Of a stretch of 64,000 bases of DNA, positions 9,234-18,178 are shown in pieces. Positions within the stretch are counted from its first letter, which is position 1, and every line of letters begins with the position of its first letter. Both the position numbers and the translations under genes were made by a program. The DNA is from an uncultured Spirochaetia bacterium (GTDB lineage: Bacteria > Spirochaetota > Spirochaetia > SZUA-6 > Bin103), in NCBI GenBank assembly GCA_958296075.1, contig CATQHW010000001.1, positions 1-64,000 of the forward strand, given 5' to 3'. The notes below the pieces were generated by a model. It was not told the origin of the DNA. It did not search any database and saw only the letters and a program-made list of their open reading frames with translations.

Positions 9234-10661
9234 ATGAAGCTGCCGTTCATGGATCGCGAGGATGTATTCAACACCTGGGGGCAACTCCGGTTCCGCGCGG
9301 CGGTGCTGGAGCAGGTGGCGGAACTGGAGCCCGACCCGACCGTGAGCCCCGACTTCACCGTGCGCTGCTGCGTGCCCCAGGTCGACGGCTCCTACGTCGT
9401 CTACGCGTGCGACGGCGGCCGCGACCACAAACCTTGGCAGATCTACCGCTACCGCACCGATGACGGCATACACCTGGAAGCGAAGGAGCGGGTGTACCGG
9501 AGCGAGCCGGGCCGCTGGTCGCAGACGACCACCCTGAACTACAGCCCGGACAAGGATCTGTTTCTCTGCCTGAAGAACATGAAGGTGGACGACGGCGGCA
9601 GCACCTATGCCTACCTGAGTCGAGACGGCGAGCGCTGGGACCCCTGCCCCGCCAATCCGGTCTACGTCGAAGGGGACCGTTGGGGCTGCGTCTGGAGCTC
9701 GGCGGTGCAGCGGTTCATCACCTACAACAAGGGCATTCAGCGCTACGCGGGCAAGCTGACCCCGGAGCTCCTGTACGGCGGGGTGGGCCTGTCCGAACGG
9801 TGGGATGCGCGTCGCGTGGTCACCATACGCACCAGCCCGGACGGCTGCCGCTGGGAGCCGGACGATCCCGACTGGTCACGCCGTGGCACGCAGGTGATCG
9901 ACGGGATCAAGCGGTTCGGGGGCCCGGCGGTGCCGCCGGAGTATCAGATCACTCCGGACGATCAGGATCCGCCCGATCTGGAGTTCTATGCCGGAGCCGT
10001 CTTCGAGTACGAGGAGCGCTACTTCATGAACATGATGAACTACGCGCCCAGCCTGCTGCCGGCGGGGTCGCCCGGCGTCGCCCCCGGCGGCCACGGTCCG
10101 CATGTCGACTCCGAGTGGTGGATCAGCCGCGACGGGCTACGCTGGGAGCGTCCGTTCCGCGACACCAATACGATCAAGGACCGGGTGAGCTTCATCCAGC
10201 ACAACCCGATGGCGGTGGATGGTCAGCTCCTGTTTCACCAGCGGGACCTGGGGCACGTCACGAGCGAGGGGACCGTGTTCGGCGCGGCCATGGATGGCGC
10301 TGCTCACGAAGTGTGGGGCGCGCCGCAGGACCGCCTCACCGGCGTGACCTCCCGGTCGAACGCCGTGTTCGAGACGACGCTGTTCGCCATGCCGGGAAGC
10401 CCGCTCCAACTGAACGCGAAGATACCGGGCGACGGATACCCCGGAGGCGGGATCCAGTCCTTCGTCATGGCCGAGCTGATCGACGACTGCGATCGCATCA
10501 TCCCCGGTTACGAGCGCCACCGATGCCGGCTCCTGCCGCCGCAGGACTCGCTGGCGATCGAGCTCGACTGGCAAGGCAGGAGCGGCGCGGAGCTCGCCGG
10601 CCGCTCCGTGCGCATCCGTTTCTTCATGCGCGCGGCCGATCTGTTTGCCGTGACCGCCTGA
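9234..10661 (+). CDS. beta-propeller protein, glycoside-hydrolase-like, unassigned
   Basis: About 475 residues from ATG 9234 with an AAGGAGG site at 9221-9227; an upstream in-frame ATG at 9150 would overlap the divergent gene and is rejected. Repeated Asp-box-like motifs (LSRDGERWDP, TSPDGCRWEP, ISRDGLRWERP) and strongly aromatic strands point to a five- or six-bladed propeller like those of GH32/43/68 or sialidase-like proteins. No catalytic triad can be named by eye. The C-terminal 90 residues look like a beta-sandwich accessory domain. It sits between GH3 and a sugar importer, consistent with glycan processing. Confidence 0.75.
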   Translation: MKLPFMDREDVFNTWGQLRFRAAVLEQVAELEPDPTVSPDFTVRCCVPQVDGSYVVYACDGGRDHKPWQIYRYRTDDGIHLEAKERVYRSEPGRWSQTTTLNYSPDKDLFLCLKNMKVDDGGSTYAYLSRDGERWDPCPANPVYVEGDRWGCVWSSAVQRFITYNKGIQRYAGKLTPELLYGGVGLSERWDARRVVTIRTSPDGCRWEPDDPDWSRRGTQVIDGIKRFGGPAVPPEYQITPDDQDPPDLEFYAGAVFEYEERYFMNMMNYAPSLLPAGSPGVAPGGHGPHVDSEWWISRDGLRWERPFRDTNTIKDRVSFIQHNPMAVDGQLLFHQRDLGHVTSEGTVFGAAMDGAAHEVWGAPQDRLTGVTSRSNAVFETTLFAMPGSPLQLNAKIPGDGYPGGGIQSFVMAELIDDCDRIIPGYERHRCRLLPPQDSLAIELDWQGRSGAELAGRSVRIRFFMRAADLFAVTA

Positions 10662-10678
10662 CCTTCCGTCCGTCGCCG

Positions 10679-11578
10679 TCACTTGATGGCGCCGATGCGT
10701 ATGCCCTTGACGAAGAACCGCTGGATAAACGGATAGACGATCAGAACGGGGGCCGTCGCGATGACGATCGACGCGAACCGGACCCCCTGCACGCTCATCG
10801 TGTCGCGGAACTCCTGCAGCAGATCCTGCAGCTCCTCGCTCAAGATCGCCTGCTGCACCATCCTGATGAGAAACGCCGCGAAGGTGCGCAGCTTCTCCCT
10901 GCGCACGAAGTACATCGCGTCGAACCACACCCCCCAGTGATGGACACCCGCGAACAGGGCGATCGCGGCGATGATGGGCGCGGACATGGGCATGTAGATG
11001 CGCAGGCAGATGAGCAGCGACCGCGCCCCGTCCATGCGCGCCGACTCTTCGATGGAATCGGGGATGTCGCTGAACGCCGACATCAGGATGACCACGTAGA
11101 AGAAGCTCCACGCCTCCGGCAGGATGTAGACGGCGAAGGTGTCCAGCAGCCCGAAGCGCTTGAGGTTGAGGAACTGCGGGATCAGCCCGCCTCCGAAGAA
11201 CAACGGGATCGTGAAGATCACCAAGTAGATCTTTCTGAGCTTCAGCGTTCGCTTGCGCAGCGCGAACGCACACATCGCGTTCACGACGACCATCATGGTG
11301 GCGCCGATCGCGACGCGCAGGATCGACACCATGAGCGAGCTGCGCAGCAACGGCTCCCGGAACGCGAACTCGAAATTGACCAGTGACCAGCGCCGCGGCA
11401 GGTACAGGGCGACGCCGAAGTCGAGCATGCCGTTGAGCGAATTGATGAGCACGAACCAGAACGGATAGAAGACCACCAGCGCGAACAGTGCGAATCCGGC
11501 GTACACCGACCCGTGGAAGGCCGCATCGGCCGCCGAAACGGTGCGGACGCCGGCGGGCGAGCCGCGCACGTTTGCCAC
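10679..11578 (-). CDS. ABC sugar transporter permease, LplC/YtcP-like
   Basis: 299 residues, about six membrane segments, the distal gene of a minus-strand importer operon (binding protein 12595-14274, permease 11580-12464, this permease). The ATPase-contact loop ESARMDGARSLLICLRIYMP and the C-terminal YPFIQRFFVKGIRIGAIK ending match the family. It begins one base after the upstream permease stop. It ends 18 bases from the convergent propeller gene, with no obvious terminator in between. Confidence 0.92.
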   Translation of the reverse strand: MANVRGSPAGVRTVSAADAAFHGSVYAGFALFALVVFYPFWFVLINSLNGMLDFGVALYLPRRWSLVNFEFAFREPLLRSSLMVSILRVAIGATMMVVVNAMCAFALRKRTLKLRKIYLVIFTIPLFFGGGLIPQFLNLKRFGLLDTFAVYILPEAWSFFYVVILMSAFSDIPDSIEESARMDGARSLLICLRIYMPMSAPIIAAIALFAGVHHWGVWFDAMYFVRREKLRTFAAFLIRMVQQAILSEELQDLLQEFRDTMSVQGVRFASIVIATAPVLIVYPFIQRFFVKGIRIGAIK

Positions 11579-11579
11579 G

Positions 11580-12464
11580 TCAGAACAGCCCCTTGCCGGT
11601 CAACCGCCAGCTCAGCGAGTTGGCCGACAGCAGCAGGATCAGGTTGACGACGTTCTTCATCAGCCCCACGGCGGTCGCGAACGAATGGCGGCCCTGATCC
11701 AGGCCGATGCGGACGATGTACACGTCCAGGATCTGCGACATGGACCGGTTGCTGGCCGTTCCCAGCACGTACGACTGGTCGAACGACGCGCCCAGACCGG
11801 CCATGATCTGACCGCAGGCCAGGATGAACAGGATCATGAAGGTGCCTTTGAGCGCCGGCCAGGTGATGTTCAGCGTCTTGACCAGCCGGCCTCCGCCGTC
11901 CACCTCGGCGGCCTCGTAGAGCTCCGCGTCGATCGAGGCGATCACCGCCAAGTAGATGATCGCGCTCCACCCGACCTCCTTCCACAGATGCGACAGGACG
12001 AATACCGGCCAGACGTGGCGCGGCTCGTTCAGAATGTCGGTGGGTTGGTCGATCGCACCGAGCGCGAACAGCACCCGATTGAACGGCGCGTCGGGAGTCC
12101 TGAGAAAGACGGTGGTCATGATGCCGCCCAGCACCACCCAGGAGATGAAGTGCGGCAGGTAGGAAATGGTCTGGGTGACCAGCTTGAACGGCCGGCTGCC
12201 AATCTCGTTGAGAAAGATGGCGAACAGGACCGGCGGAAAGGAAAGGAATACCAGCTTCAGCAGCGCGATCGCGACGGTGTTGCGGAGCACGATGGCCACG
12301 TTCGGGCTCTGAAAGAAGTCGATGAAGTGCTCGAACCCACCGTCCCGAGCCCACGGGCTGCCCAGCACGCCCTTGAAGACGTTGAAGTGCTTGAAGGCGA
12401 TCAGAATGCCGTACAGCGGCAGGTAATGAAAGACGATCACCAGCAGCAGGCACGGCAGGATCAT
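11580..12464 (-). CDS. ABC sugar transporter permease, LplB-like
   Basis: 294 residues from ATG 12464, which falls directly at the first membrane segment (ILPCLLLVIVFHYLPLYG). The frame continues open upstream and encodes WWRQFHAQRDVHL just before this methionine, which resembles the cytoplasmic N-terminus usual in this family, but no ATG, GTG or TTG in frame was found to start it. Either ATG 12464 is used or the 5' end has a sequence slip. The loop EAAEVDGGGRLVKTLNITWP is the ATPase-contact site. A 13-bp hairpin lies between this gene and the binding-protein gene upstream. Confidence 0.88.
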   Translation of the reverse strand: MILPCLLLVIVFHYLPLYGILIAFKHFNVFKGVLGSPWARDGGFEHFIDFFQSPNVAIVLRNTVAIALLKLVFLSFPPVLFAIFLNEIGSRPFKLVTQTISYLPHFISWVVLGGIMTTVFLRTPDAPFNRVLFALGAIDQPTDILNEPRHVWPVFVLSHLWKEVGWSAIIYLAVIASIDAELYEAAEVDGGGRLVKTLNITWPALKGTFMILFILACGQIMAGLGASFDQSYVLGTASNRSMSQILDVYIVRIGLDQGRHSFATAVGLMKNVVNLILLLSANSLSWRLTGKGLF

Positions 12465-12527
12465 GAGGTGGACGTCGCGCTGTGCGTGGAACTGCCGCCA
12501 CCATGCGGCGCGCCGCTCGGAGGATGC

Positions 12528-12558
12528 GAGTGGGCCGGCGTCCGGCGCCGGCCCACTC
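12528..12558 (-). promoter_or_regulatory. perfect 13-bp hairpin between binding-protein and permease genes
   Basis: Bases 12528-12540 are exactly complementary to 12546-12558, five-base loop, all GC-rich, with no T-run. It begins 37 bases after the binding-protein stop at 12595. Its position mirrors the hairpin at 3482-3515 and the one at 43259-43298, each following a binding-protein gene. Confidence 0.7.
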
Positions 12559-12594
12559 AGTCGATCAGGGATGGTCCACTCGGAGATGGGCCGA

Positions 12595-14274
12595 TCAGTA
12601 ATTGTACTGGGCGATCAGCGCATCGAAGTCGATCATGTGCTGGGTGTGGAGGTCGTTGAGCACCTGGACGCCCAGCTCCTCGACCCGCTCCATCAGCGCC
12701 GCGTAATCGCCTTCCACGTCGTCGGACTGCAGCACGATCCGGGTCACGCCGTCGCCGAGCACCTCCCGGATCGCCGAATAGATCTTCAGCTCTTCCGAGT
12801 CGGTCGCGTAGTTGATCGGGGCCGCCTCGGCCGACACCGACGTATCCTGAAAGTTCTCCAAGGCCGGCCGGATGACGTTGAGCGCCTCCACCATCGGAAG
12901 CTGCTCCTGCTGCCGCTTCACCATCGCCCAGAAGTCGTCGCGGAACGCGCCATGCCAGTGGTTGAAGTTGTACTTGTTGGACGCTGCGACCCGGTCCGCC
13001 CGGTACTCCTCCACGATCTCCGATCTCATCACCGGCCACCCGTCCACCACGTCGTGGTGCACGCCCTCTTCGCCGAACTGCTGCATCTTCTGGTGGTACT
13101 CGGACATCAGGTAGGCGACGTAGGCGGCGGCGCGCAGCGTGGTCTCCTTGCCCTTCGGCAGCGTCAGGCCCAGCCAACCGACCGACACGCGGCCGGACGG
13201 ATAGTTGCGGTACTTCGCCGGATTGGCGGAGAAGCGGGGGATGAACGCGTAGCGGTCATCGGGATACCCCTCCTGCATGAGGAGCGTGCGCTTCTCCACG
13301 CCGTCGGCATCTTCTTCGCCCTCGATGAAGATCTCGCCACGATACAGGAGCGCCAACTTCTCCTCGCTCTCGGTGGTGCTCCAGACGATCGGATTGAAGA
13401 GGCCCAGGCCCTCCATGCGGTTGAGGTCCTGAAGCATCTCGACGAACGCATCCGTCTGGAAGAAGAAGCGGTGCGGCTCCCCGGCCGTGTTGTAGTCCTC
13501 CGGGTTCTTCAGATCGTAGAACTCCCGCCAGCGATCGATGGTGTGCGGGAGAATCCAGCGGTTCTCCACACCGGCGTTGCGCACCGTCAGGACGGGATGG
13601 CGAAACCGCTCCGGATACAGATCGCGCGCCTGCACGGCCGCGTCGATCATGTCGTCCATCGAGTCGATCGGCGGCCTGCCGAGCTGCTCGTATACGGTGT
13701 CGTTGATCATCGTTCCGGTCTGGTACTTGACCACCCACGGGCTGTCCAGGTACCGGTCGGGGATCGAGTAGAACGCGGAGAGGTAGAGATCGTGCCTGTC
13801 GTAGCGCAGCCGCTGGTTGAACCGCGTGTTGATGTTCATCTCGGTCATGACGTCGATCCCGTACCGGTCCTTGATCTCGTTCCATGAGTAGATCACGTCG
13901 TTTTCCACCAGGACCTGGGTGGGCTGCGTGGCCTGACGCAACAGCATGATGTCCGGGTAGTCGCCGGAGGCGATGAACAGGTTCAGCCCTTCCGGCCCCC
14001 AGCCCGCGCCGGGCAGCAGGTTCACGGAAACCCCCGTGTCTTCGCGCATGCGCATGCGCAGCCAACTGTCTGGATTGTTGGTCACCTCGGGAAAGGGCCA
14101 GCCGCCGTCGACCCAGATGGTGAGGGTGATCGGCTCATCCTTGAACGACTCCCAGGGTCTCTGGGGGTCGAAGTCGGCCGGCAAGGTGCCGGATGCCTCC
14201 TCGGTCGGCGCGGCGAGCAGCAAGGCCGGCACGGCTAGCGCCATGGCGACCACGAGGGTGAGTGTCTTGTTCAT
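12595..14274 (-). CDS. extracellular solute-binding protein of sugar ABC importer
   Basis: About 559 residues from ATG 14274, preceded by a strong AGGAGGAG site; the frame is open further upstream to 14454 but that extension lacks a ribosome site. The N-terminus (MNKTLTLVVAMALAVPALLLA then APTEEA) is a clear signal peptide followed by an acidic linker. The mature part (PWESFKDEPITLTIWVDGG, LPGAGWGPEGLNLFIASGDYPDI) matches the DUF3502-less YtcQ type that partners LplB/LplC permeases. It is the first gene of a three-gene operon and is divergent from the dioxygenase at 14505, sharing a 230-bp control region. Confidence 0.9.
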   Translation of the reverse strand: MNKTLTLVVAMALAVPALLLAAPTEEASGTLPADFDPQRPWESFKDEPITLTIWVDGGWPFPEVTNNPDSWLRMRMREDTGVSVNLLPGAGWGPEGLNLFIASGDYPDIMLLRQATQPTQVLVENDVIYSWNEIKDRYGIDVMTEMNINTRFNQRLRYDRHDLYLSAFYSIPDRYLDSPWVVKYQTGTMINDTVYEQLGRPPIDSMDDMIDAAVQARDLYPERFRHPVLTVRNAGVENRWILPHTIDRWREFYDLKNPEDYNTAGEPHRFFFQTDAFVEMLQDLNRMEGLGLFNPIVWSTTESEEKLALLYRGEIFIEGEEDADGVEKRTLLMQEGYPDDRYAFIPRFSANPAKYRNYPSGRVSVGWLGLTLPKGKETTLRAAAYVAYLMSEYHQKMQQFGEEGVHHDVVDGWPVMRSEIVEEYRADRVAASNKYNFNHWHGAFRDDFWAMVKRQQEQLPMVEALNVIRPALENFQDTSVSAEAAPINYATDSEELKIYSAIREVLGDGVTRIVLQSDDVEGDYAALMERVEELGVQVLNDLHTQHMIDFDALIAQYNY

Positions 14275-14504
14275 CGCACTCCTCCTTCGGGAAATTCGGC
14301 TCCGGCGGTGCATCGTCGCCGCGCAGCGTTTCGGTCGGAGGTATGCGCGTCGCCGCGCAAGCGCACACGCGGAAGACCGGCCGATATTCTTGGATGCCGA
14401 AGCTGGTGAGTCAAGGCCGACCGGTGGCGGTTGCATGCTGTCCCACCCTGTCACATGATCTGCGGCGATACTCTCACAAGACGGCTGTTGCCGAGGAGGA
14501 TGCG

Positions 14505-15488
14505 ATGCTGACAGCGCAGCAGATCGAGCGGTTCCGCACCGATGGCTACCTGCTGGTAGAGGACGTCATTCCGCCGGAGCGCTATCTCGACCCGGTGATC
14601 GCGGAGTACGAAGGCGTGCTCGACAGCCTCGCCAACGAGCTCTGCGCCGGCGGCGAGATCGACTCCACCTACGCCGATCTGCCGTTCGACAAGCGGGTGA
14701 CGCGTATCTATGCGGAGACCGGCCGCGCGCACGCCCAGTACTTCGACTTCTCGCTGCCGTTCAGCAACGTCACCGAGCAGACGCCGTTCTGGGCGGGTCA
14801 GGCGGTGCTCGACGCCCTGACGGCGGAGCCGATCCTGGACGTGGCCGAATCGTTGATCGGGCCGGAGCTCTACTCCAACCCCGTCCAGCACGTGCGCATC
14901 AAGCCGCCGGAACGGTATCTCCCGAAGGCGAACGGCAAGGCGGTGCTCGCCGCCACCGAATGGCACCAGGACCACGGCGTCGTCACCCCGGAAGCGGATG
15001 AGACCGACATGCTCACCATCTGGTTCAGCCTCACCGACACGCCGGTGGAGATGGGCTGCCTCAAGGTCGTGCCCGGCAGCCATCGCAACGGCCTGCTGCA
15101 GCACTGCCTCCATTACTCGGGACCGGGGACCAGGACGATCCCCGAGAAGCTGTTCGAGGCGGAGAAGACGATTCCCCTGCCCACCAGACGCGGCGACCTG
15201 ATCTGCTTCCACAAGCAGACCGTGCACGGCTCGCTGGCCAACGTCAGCGAACAGGTGCGATGGAGCTTCGACCTGCGCTACAACCCGATCGGCCAGCACA
15301 CCGGCCGCGAGCTGTTCCCTGGCTTCATCGCGCGCAGCCGCAAGGCCCCGCACCTGGAGCTGCGCGACGCCGGGCAGTGGCGGGCGAACTGGCTGCGGAC
15401 GCGCTCGCGCATGGCGACCATCAACCAGGGCGACCAGACCGACGTACCGTTCGGACGCTGGACCGAAGGCCATCCCGACTGCGCCTGA
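14505..15488 (+). CDS. phytanoyl-CoA dioxygenase family protein
   Basis: About 327 residues from ATG 14505, with GAGGAGG at 14493-14499. Fe(II)/2-oxoglutarate oxygenase: metal ligands H154-Q-D156 in TEWHQDHGVV and a distal histidine in KQTVHGSLAN, followed by the 2-oxoglutarate arginine region VRWSFDLRYNP. The family motif MGCLKVVPGSHRNGL is present. Divergent from the importer operon, it repeats the importer-plus-PhyH pairing seen at 1856-4454, which suggests that these oxygenases modify the imported compound. The exact substrate is unknown. Confidence 0.88.
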   Translation: MLTAQQIERFRTDGYLLVEDVIPPERYLDPVIAEYEGVLDSLANELCAGGEIDSTYADLPFDKRVTRIYAETGRAHAQYFDFSLPFSNVTEQTPFWAGQAVLDALTAEPILDVAESLIGPELYSNPVQHVRIKPPERYLPKANGKAVLAATEWHQDHGVVTPEADETDMLTIWFSLTDTPVEMGCLKVVPGSHRNGLLQHCLHYSGPGTRTIPEKLFEAEKTIPLPTRRGDLICFHKQTVHGSLANVSEQVRWSFDLRYNPIGQHTGRELFPGFIARSRKAPHLELRDAGQWRANWLRTRSRMATINQGDQTDVPFGRWTEGHPDCA

Positions 15489-15509
15489 GCGGCGCCGGAA
15501 CGACCGGCG

Positions 15510-15905
15510 CTACAGCTTGTCGGTGAGCTGGTCCAGGTGCGTCTCCCGGCGCAGGATCAATTGCTCGCGGGCGGCATGGATCGCCTCGGTGCCGATCTCC
15601 CTGGTAGCGGTCGCGCCCCGCCGCGCAGACGTAACACGCCCCCCGGGCGAGCGCGTTGACCAGCCACGGCTGACCGGCGGTCAGCTCCCACACCGCTGCC
15701 TGCGCCGAGGCGGCGAACCGCTGTCCGGTTTCGGCGGTGTGTTGAGCAGTGCGAAGGTCTTGCCGGTCTGCCGGGGCGCATGCAGCACGAAATAGCGCTT
15801 CTCTCCGATCAGCGCCAGCACTTGGCCCAGGTTCACGCGTTGCAGGGGTGGGATGCAGTAGTGATCGGCGGCGACGACCGGGCCCGAAGTGTTGAAGAAC
15901 CGCAT
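15510..15905 (-). pseudogene. AAA ATPase remnant with internal deletion
   Basis: From ATG 15905 the frame encodes MRFFNTSGPVVAADHYCIPP, then LGQVLALIGEKRYFVLHAP and a Walker A loop RQTGKT, the N-terminus of the AAA-like ATPases that often carry a C-terminal PD-(D/E)XK domain. After about 70 codons the sequence jumps to the later helical region (AQAAVWELTAGQPWLVNALA) in a shifted frame, and the end (AREQLILRRETHLDQLTDKL, stop at 15510) lies in yet another frame. The central ATPase core, including Walker B, is missing. A decayed gene. Confidence 0.72.
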
Positions 15906-15937
15906 CTCCCTTGAGTGTCGCCCCGGCGCGCCGCCTG

Positions 15938-17644
15938 TCAACCGGCCTCATGCGGTGCCAGCTCCTCCTCGGTGAGGCGGAACGCCTTCAGCACCGGCTG
16001 CGGGCCGCCCTCGTTCACGCCGCGGATGTCCGCGCTGGAATAGTCGGCAACCACGATCGTGCCGTCGTCGAGCTGGGTCCAGTCGCTGTAGCCGGAGTCG
16101 GAGGTGTAGTCGAGCACGACCACGCGGTCGCGCTGGAACTGGTCGGGGAACCCGCGGGACCCGTCCCAGCGCCAGTCGATCGAGTAGTCGTCCGGGTTGT
16201 GCACGCGCGCCTGAGCGCTGCGCCACCAGGAGGTCAGTTCGCCGCAGGAGCCGAAGCGGACCACGCGCTGCCGCAGGTCGGGGTCGTCGCTGGCCAGCAC
16301 GACCTGTCCGTCGACCAGCAGACGGCAGGCGTCCGGGGTCCGTTCCAACCGGTAGCGGTGATAGCCGCCGGTGTCCAGGTCGGCGCGGACCGCTCCGCGT
16401 CCCTGCCACGGGCTCGCGGCCTCCAGGGAGCCGGTCTCGTGCCGCTTCGTGGCGAAGCGCACCAGCCGCACGCAGCCGTCCTCCACCCGCACGCCGAAGC
16501 CGGCCGAAAGCAGCGCGGCGCCGGCGCCGCGCTCGCGGCGGAGCTCCACCTCCAGGACGACTTCGGCCCTGGAGGTGATCGCCGGGTACAGCGAGAACTC
16601 CACCTCGTGCCGGCGCCCGCTGGAGGTGGTGCACACCATCACGCCGTCCTGCAGGCGGCAGCGGTCCCGCTCGTAGATGTGGGAGGTCGGCTCGAAGCCG
16701 AGGGTCTCGGCCGGGTCCCACAGAAACGCGCAGCTCGCCGGCGTCCCCCAGCGGTTGCGGTAGGTGACCAGCAGCTTGCCGGAGCGGAGCTTGCGCACCA
16801 CCGTGCGCTGCCCGTAGACCGGCGACAGTTCGGGCGCGCCCCAGGTATGGCCGCCGTCCTCGCTGCGGATGATGCGGCTCGGTTGACCCAGCCGGCCGCC
16901 GCAGAAGCCGATGCGGGTCATGGCCAGGAGATGCCCCGGCTCGACCTCCACGGTGCCGACCTCGCTGTCGCCGTGATAGGGGCCGTCGGCCACCAGCGCC
17001 AGCGGCGTCCAGGTGCGTCCGCCGTCGGTGGAGGCGACCGCCCGGTTGCGGTAGTAGATGTCCCCCCAGCCCTCCGGCGGGTCCTCCATCTCCGCGAACC
17101 GCGCCGACTCCGTTCGAGTGTACAGCAGCGTGCCGTCGCCGAGCTCCGTGACGTAGCCCGGCTCGCCGCCGACGTCGTCGATCCGTACCGGGTCGCTCCA
17201 GGTGGCGCCGTCGTCATCGCTCCAGAACAGGTAGTTGGCCATGCCGCGCGGCGGGCGCTGCTGCCAGCGGGTGAGGGTCGGCCAGTCGGCGCCGCTCGAC
17301 CGATGGCCCTCGTCGCAGATGATCACCAGCCGCCCGTCGGCGAGCCGGCTGAGCTGCGGCGCGACCCAGCAGGCCTGATGCTCCCAGACGTTGCGGTGCG
17401 AGATCGAGCGGTGCCCGGACCACGTCCGGCCCCCGTCGCGAGAGCGGGCGGCCATGATGTGCGTGTAGACCGCGGTGTGCGAATCGGACAGCCGATAGGT
17501 GGCGACCAGGCCGCCGGCGGTGTCCTTGATGCCGGCGACCGAGTGGTACCAGCCGCGCGGATTCGGGCACGGCGGCAGATCCGCGGTCGTGACGGTATTG
17601 TGGTCGACGATGATGAACTTCTGCGATTCGGGGACGGTACGCAT
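15938..17644 (-). CDS. sialidase-like (BNR/Asp-box) beta-propeller protein
   Basis: About 568 residues from ATG 17644; an in-frame ATG at 17680 is possible but encodes a short unconserved leader. Four Asp boxes are visible (ARSRDGGRTWSG, WSDDDGATWSD, ASTDGGRTWTP, RSEDGGHTWGA), giving a sialidase-type propeller over the first 290 residues. The C-terminal part contains a lectin-like jelly-roll section (VVLEVELRRERGAG, HRYRLERTPDACRLLVDG). No signal peptide is seen. Its start lies 27 bases from a 54-bp repeat that borders the mobile island, and the gene ends close to a decayed ATPase. Confidence 0.8.
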   Translation of the reverse strand: MRTVPESQKFIIVDHNTVTTADLPPCPNPRGWYHSVAGIKDTAGGLVATYRLSDSHTAVYTHIMAARSRDGGRTWSGHRSISHRNVWEHQACWVAPQLSRLADGRLVIICDEGHRSSGADWPTLTRWQQRPPRGMANYLFWSDDDGATWSDPVRIDDVGGEPGYVTELGDGTLLYTRTESARFAEMEDPPEGWGDIYYRNRAVASTDGGRTWTPLALVADGPYHGDSEVGTVEVEPGHLLAMTRIGFCGGRLGQPSRIIRSEDGGHTWGAPELSPVYGQRTVVRKLRSGKLLVTYRNRWGTPASCAFLWDPAETLGFEPTSHIYERDRCRLQDGVMVCTTSSGRRHEVEFSLYPAITSRAEVVLEVELRRERGAGAALLSAGFGVRVEDGCVRLVRFATKRHETGSLEAASPWQGRGAVRADLDTGGYHRYRLERTPDACRLLVDGQVVLASDDPDLRQRVVRFGSCGELTSWWRSAQARVHNPDDYSIDWRWDGSRGFPDQFQRDRVVVLDYTSDSGYSDWTQLDDGTIVVADYSSADIRGVNEGGPQPVLKAFRLTEEELAPHEAG

Positions 17645-17670
17645 GGAGACCGTTGTAGCGAGACGGTCCA

Positions 17671-17724
17671 GGTCCGGCAACCGGCAATCGCGAATGCGGC
17701 GGAACGAGCCGTGATCGACCGCTT
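17671..17724 (+). repeat. 54-bp direct repeat, left copy (mate 21309-21362)
   Basis: Identical to 21309-21362 except at two positions (A/G differences). The mate contains the start codon and first codons of the aldose epimerase gene, so this copy is a stranded piece of that gene's 5' region. The two copies bracket the Rpn/IS630 island. Confidence 0.85.
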
Positions 17725-17783
17725 GGCGAGACTCGCCGCCCCTCCCACTGCTGGCCCCTGGCGCCCACGCTCGCGTCGCCGCC

Positions 17784-17831
17784 AGCCGGCGGATCGTCGA
17801 TGGTATCTCGGCATTTTCGAAGGCCGATATC
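17784..17831 (+). repeat. 48-bp repeat, left copy (mate 22355-22401)
   Basis: AGCCGGCGGATCGTCGATGG begins a segment matched at 22355 with about four differences including one indel. Both copies lie just inside or outside rearranged regions. Function unknown. Confidence 0.75.
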
Positions 17832-18178
17832 AGCCATTGGCTGATGGACGGGTTTCGGCCGAGGCATTACAAGACGGCGCTTGGTCATCATGGGTGCTCG
17901 CTGATGGAAGCATCGTTTGAGCGTGCCGAAATCAGGCCCGTGATCGTGTGGGGGACTGCGCCTGCTCGACGAGATTGAACGCCGATTCGTGACCCGTGTC
18001 AGCCTGATAATCCGCTGCCCCGCGACGCATCCGCTTGGCGGCGCATCAAGGCGACGCGACTGTGGAAGACGTCGCAGGCGTGCGCGAGCGTCTGGAGGAC
18101 GATCGATAGGCGCCCCCATCGAAAGCAGCGCACCCGACGCAAGCGCCGCTGACGCCGGGTCGTTGGTAGTGGTCAGAG

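Larger units (their letters stand above)
17645..18178. other. gene-free border of mobile island
   Basis: No convincing gene in these 534 bases. It holds a 54-bp segment duplicated at 21309 and a 48-bp segment duplicated at 22355. Short open frames on both strands lack ribosome sites and recognisable motifs. I see no terminator or tRNA. Confidence 0.6.

Noticed and set aside
17784..17831. att site of an integrated phage or ICE together with 22355-22401
   Set aside because: No integrase or tRNA nearby and the copies are imperfect with an indel.
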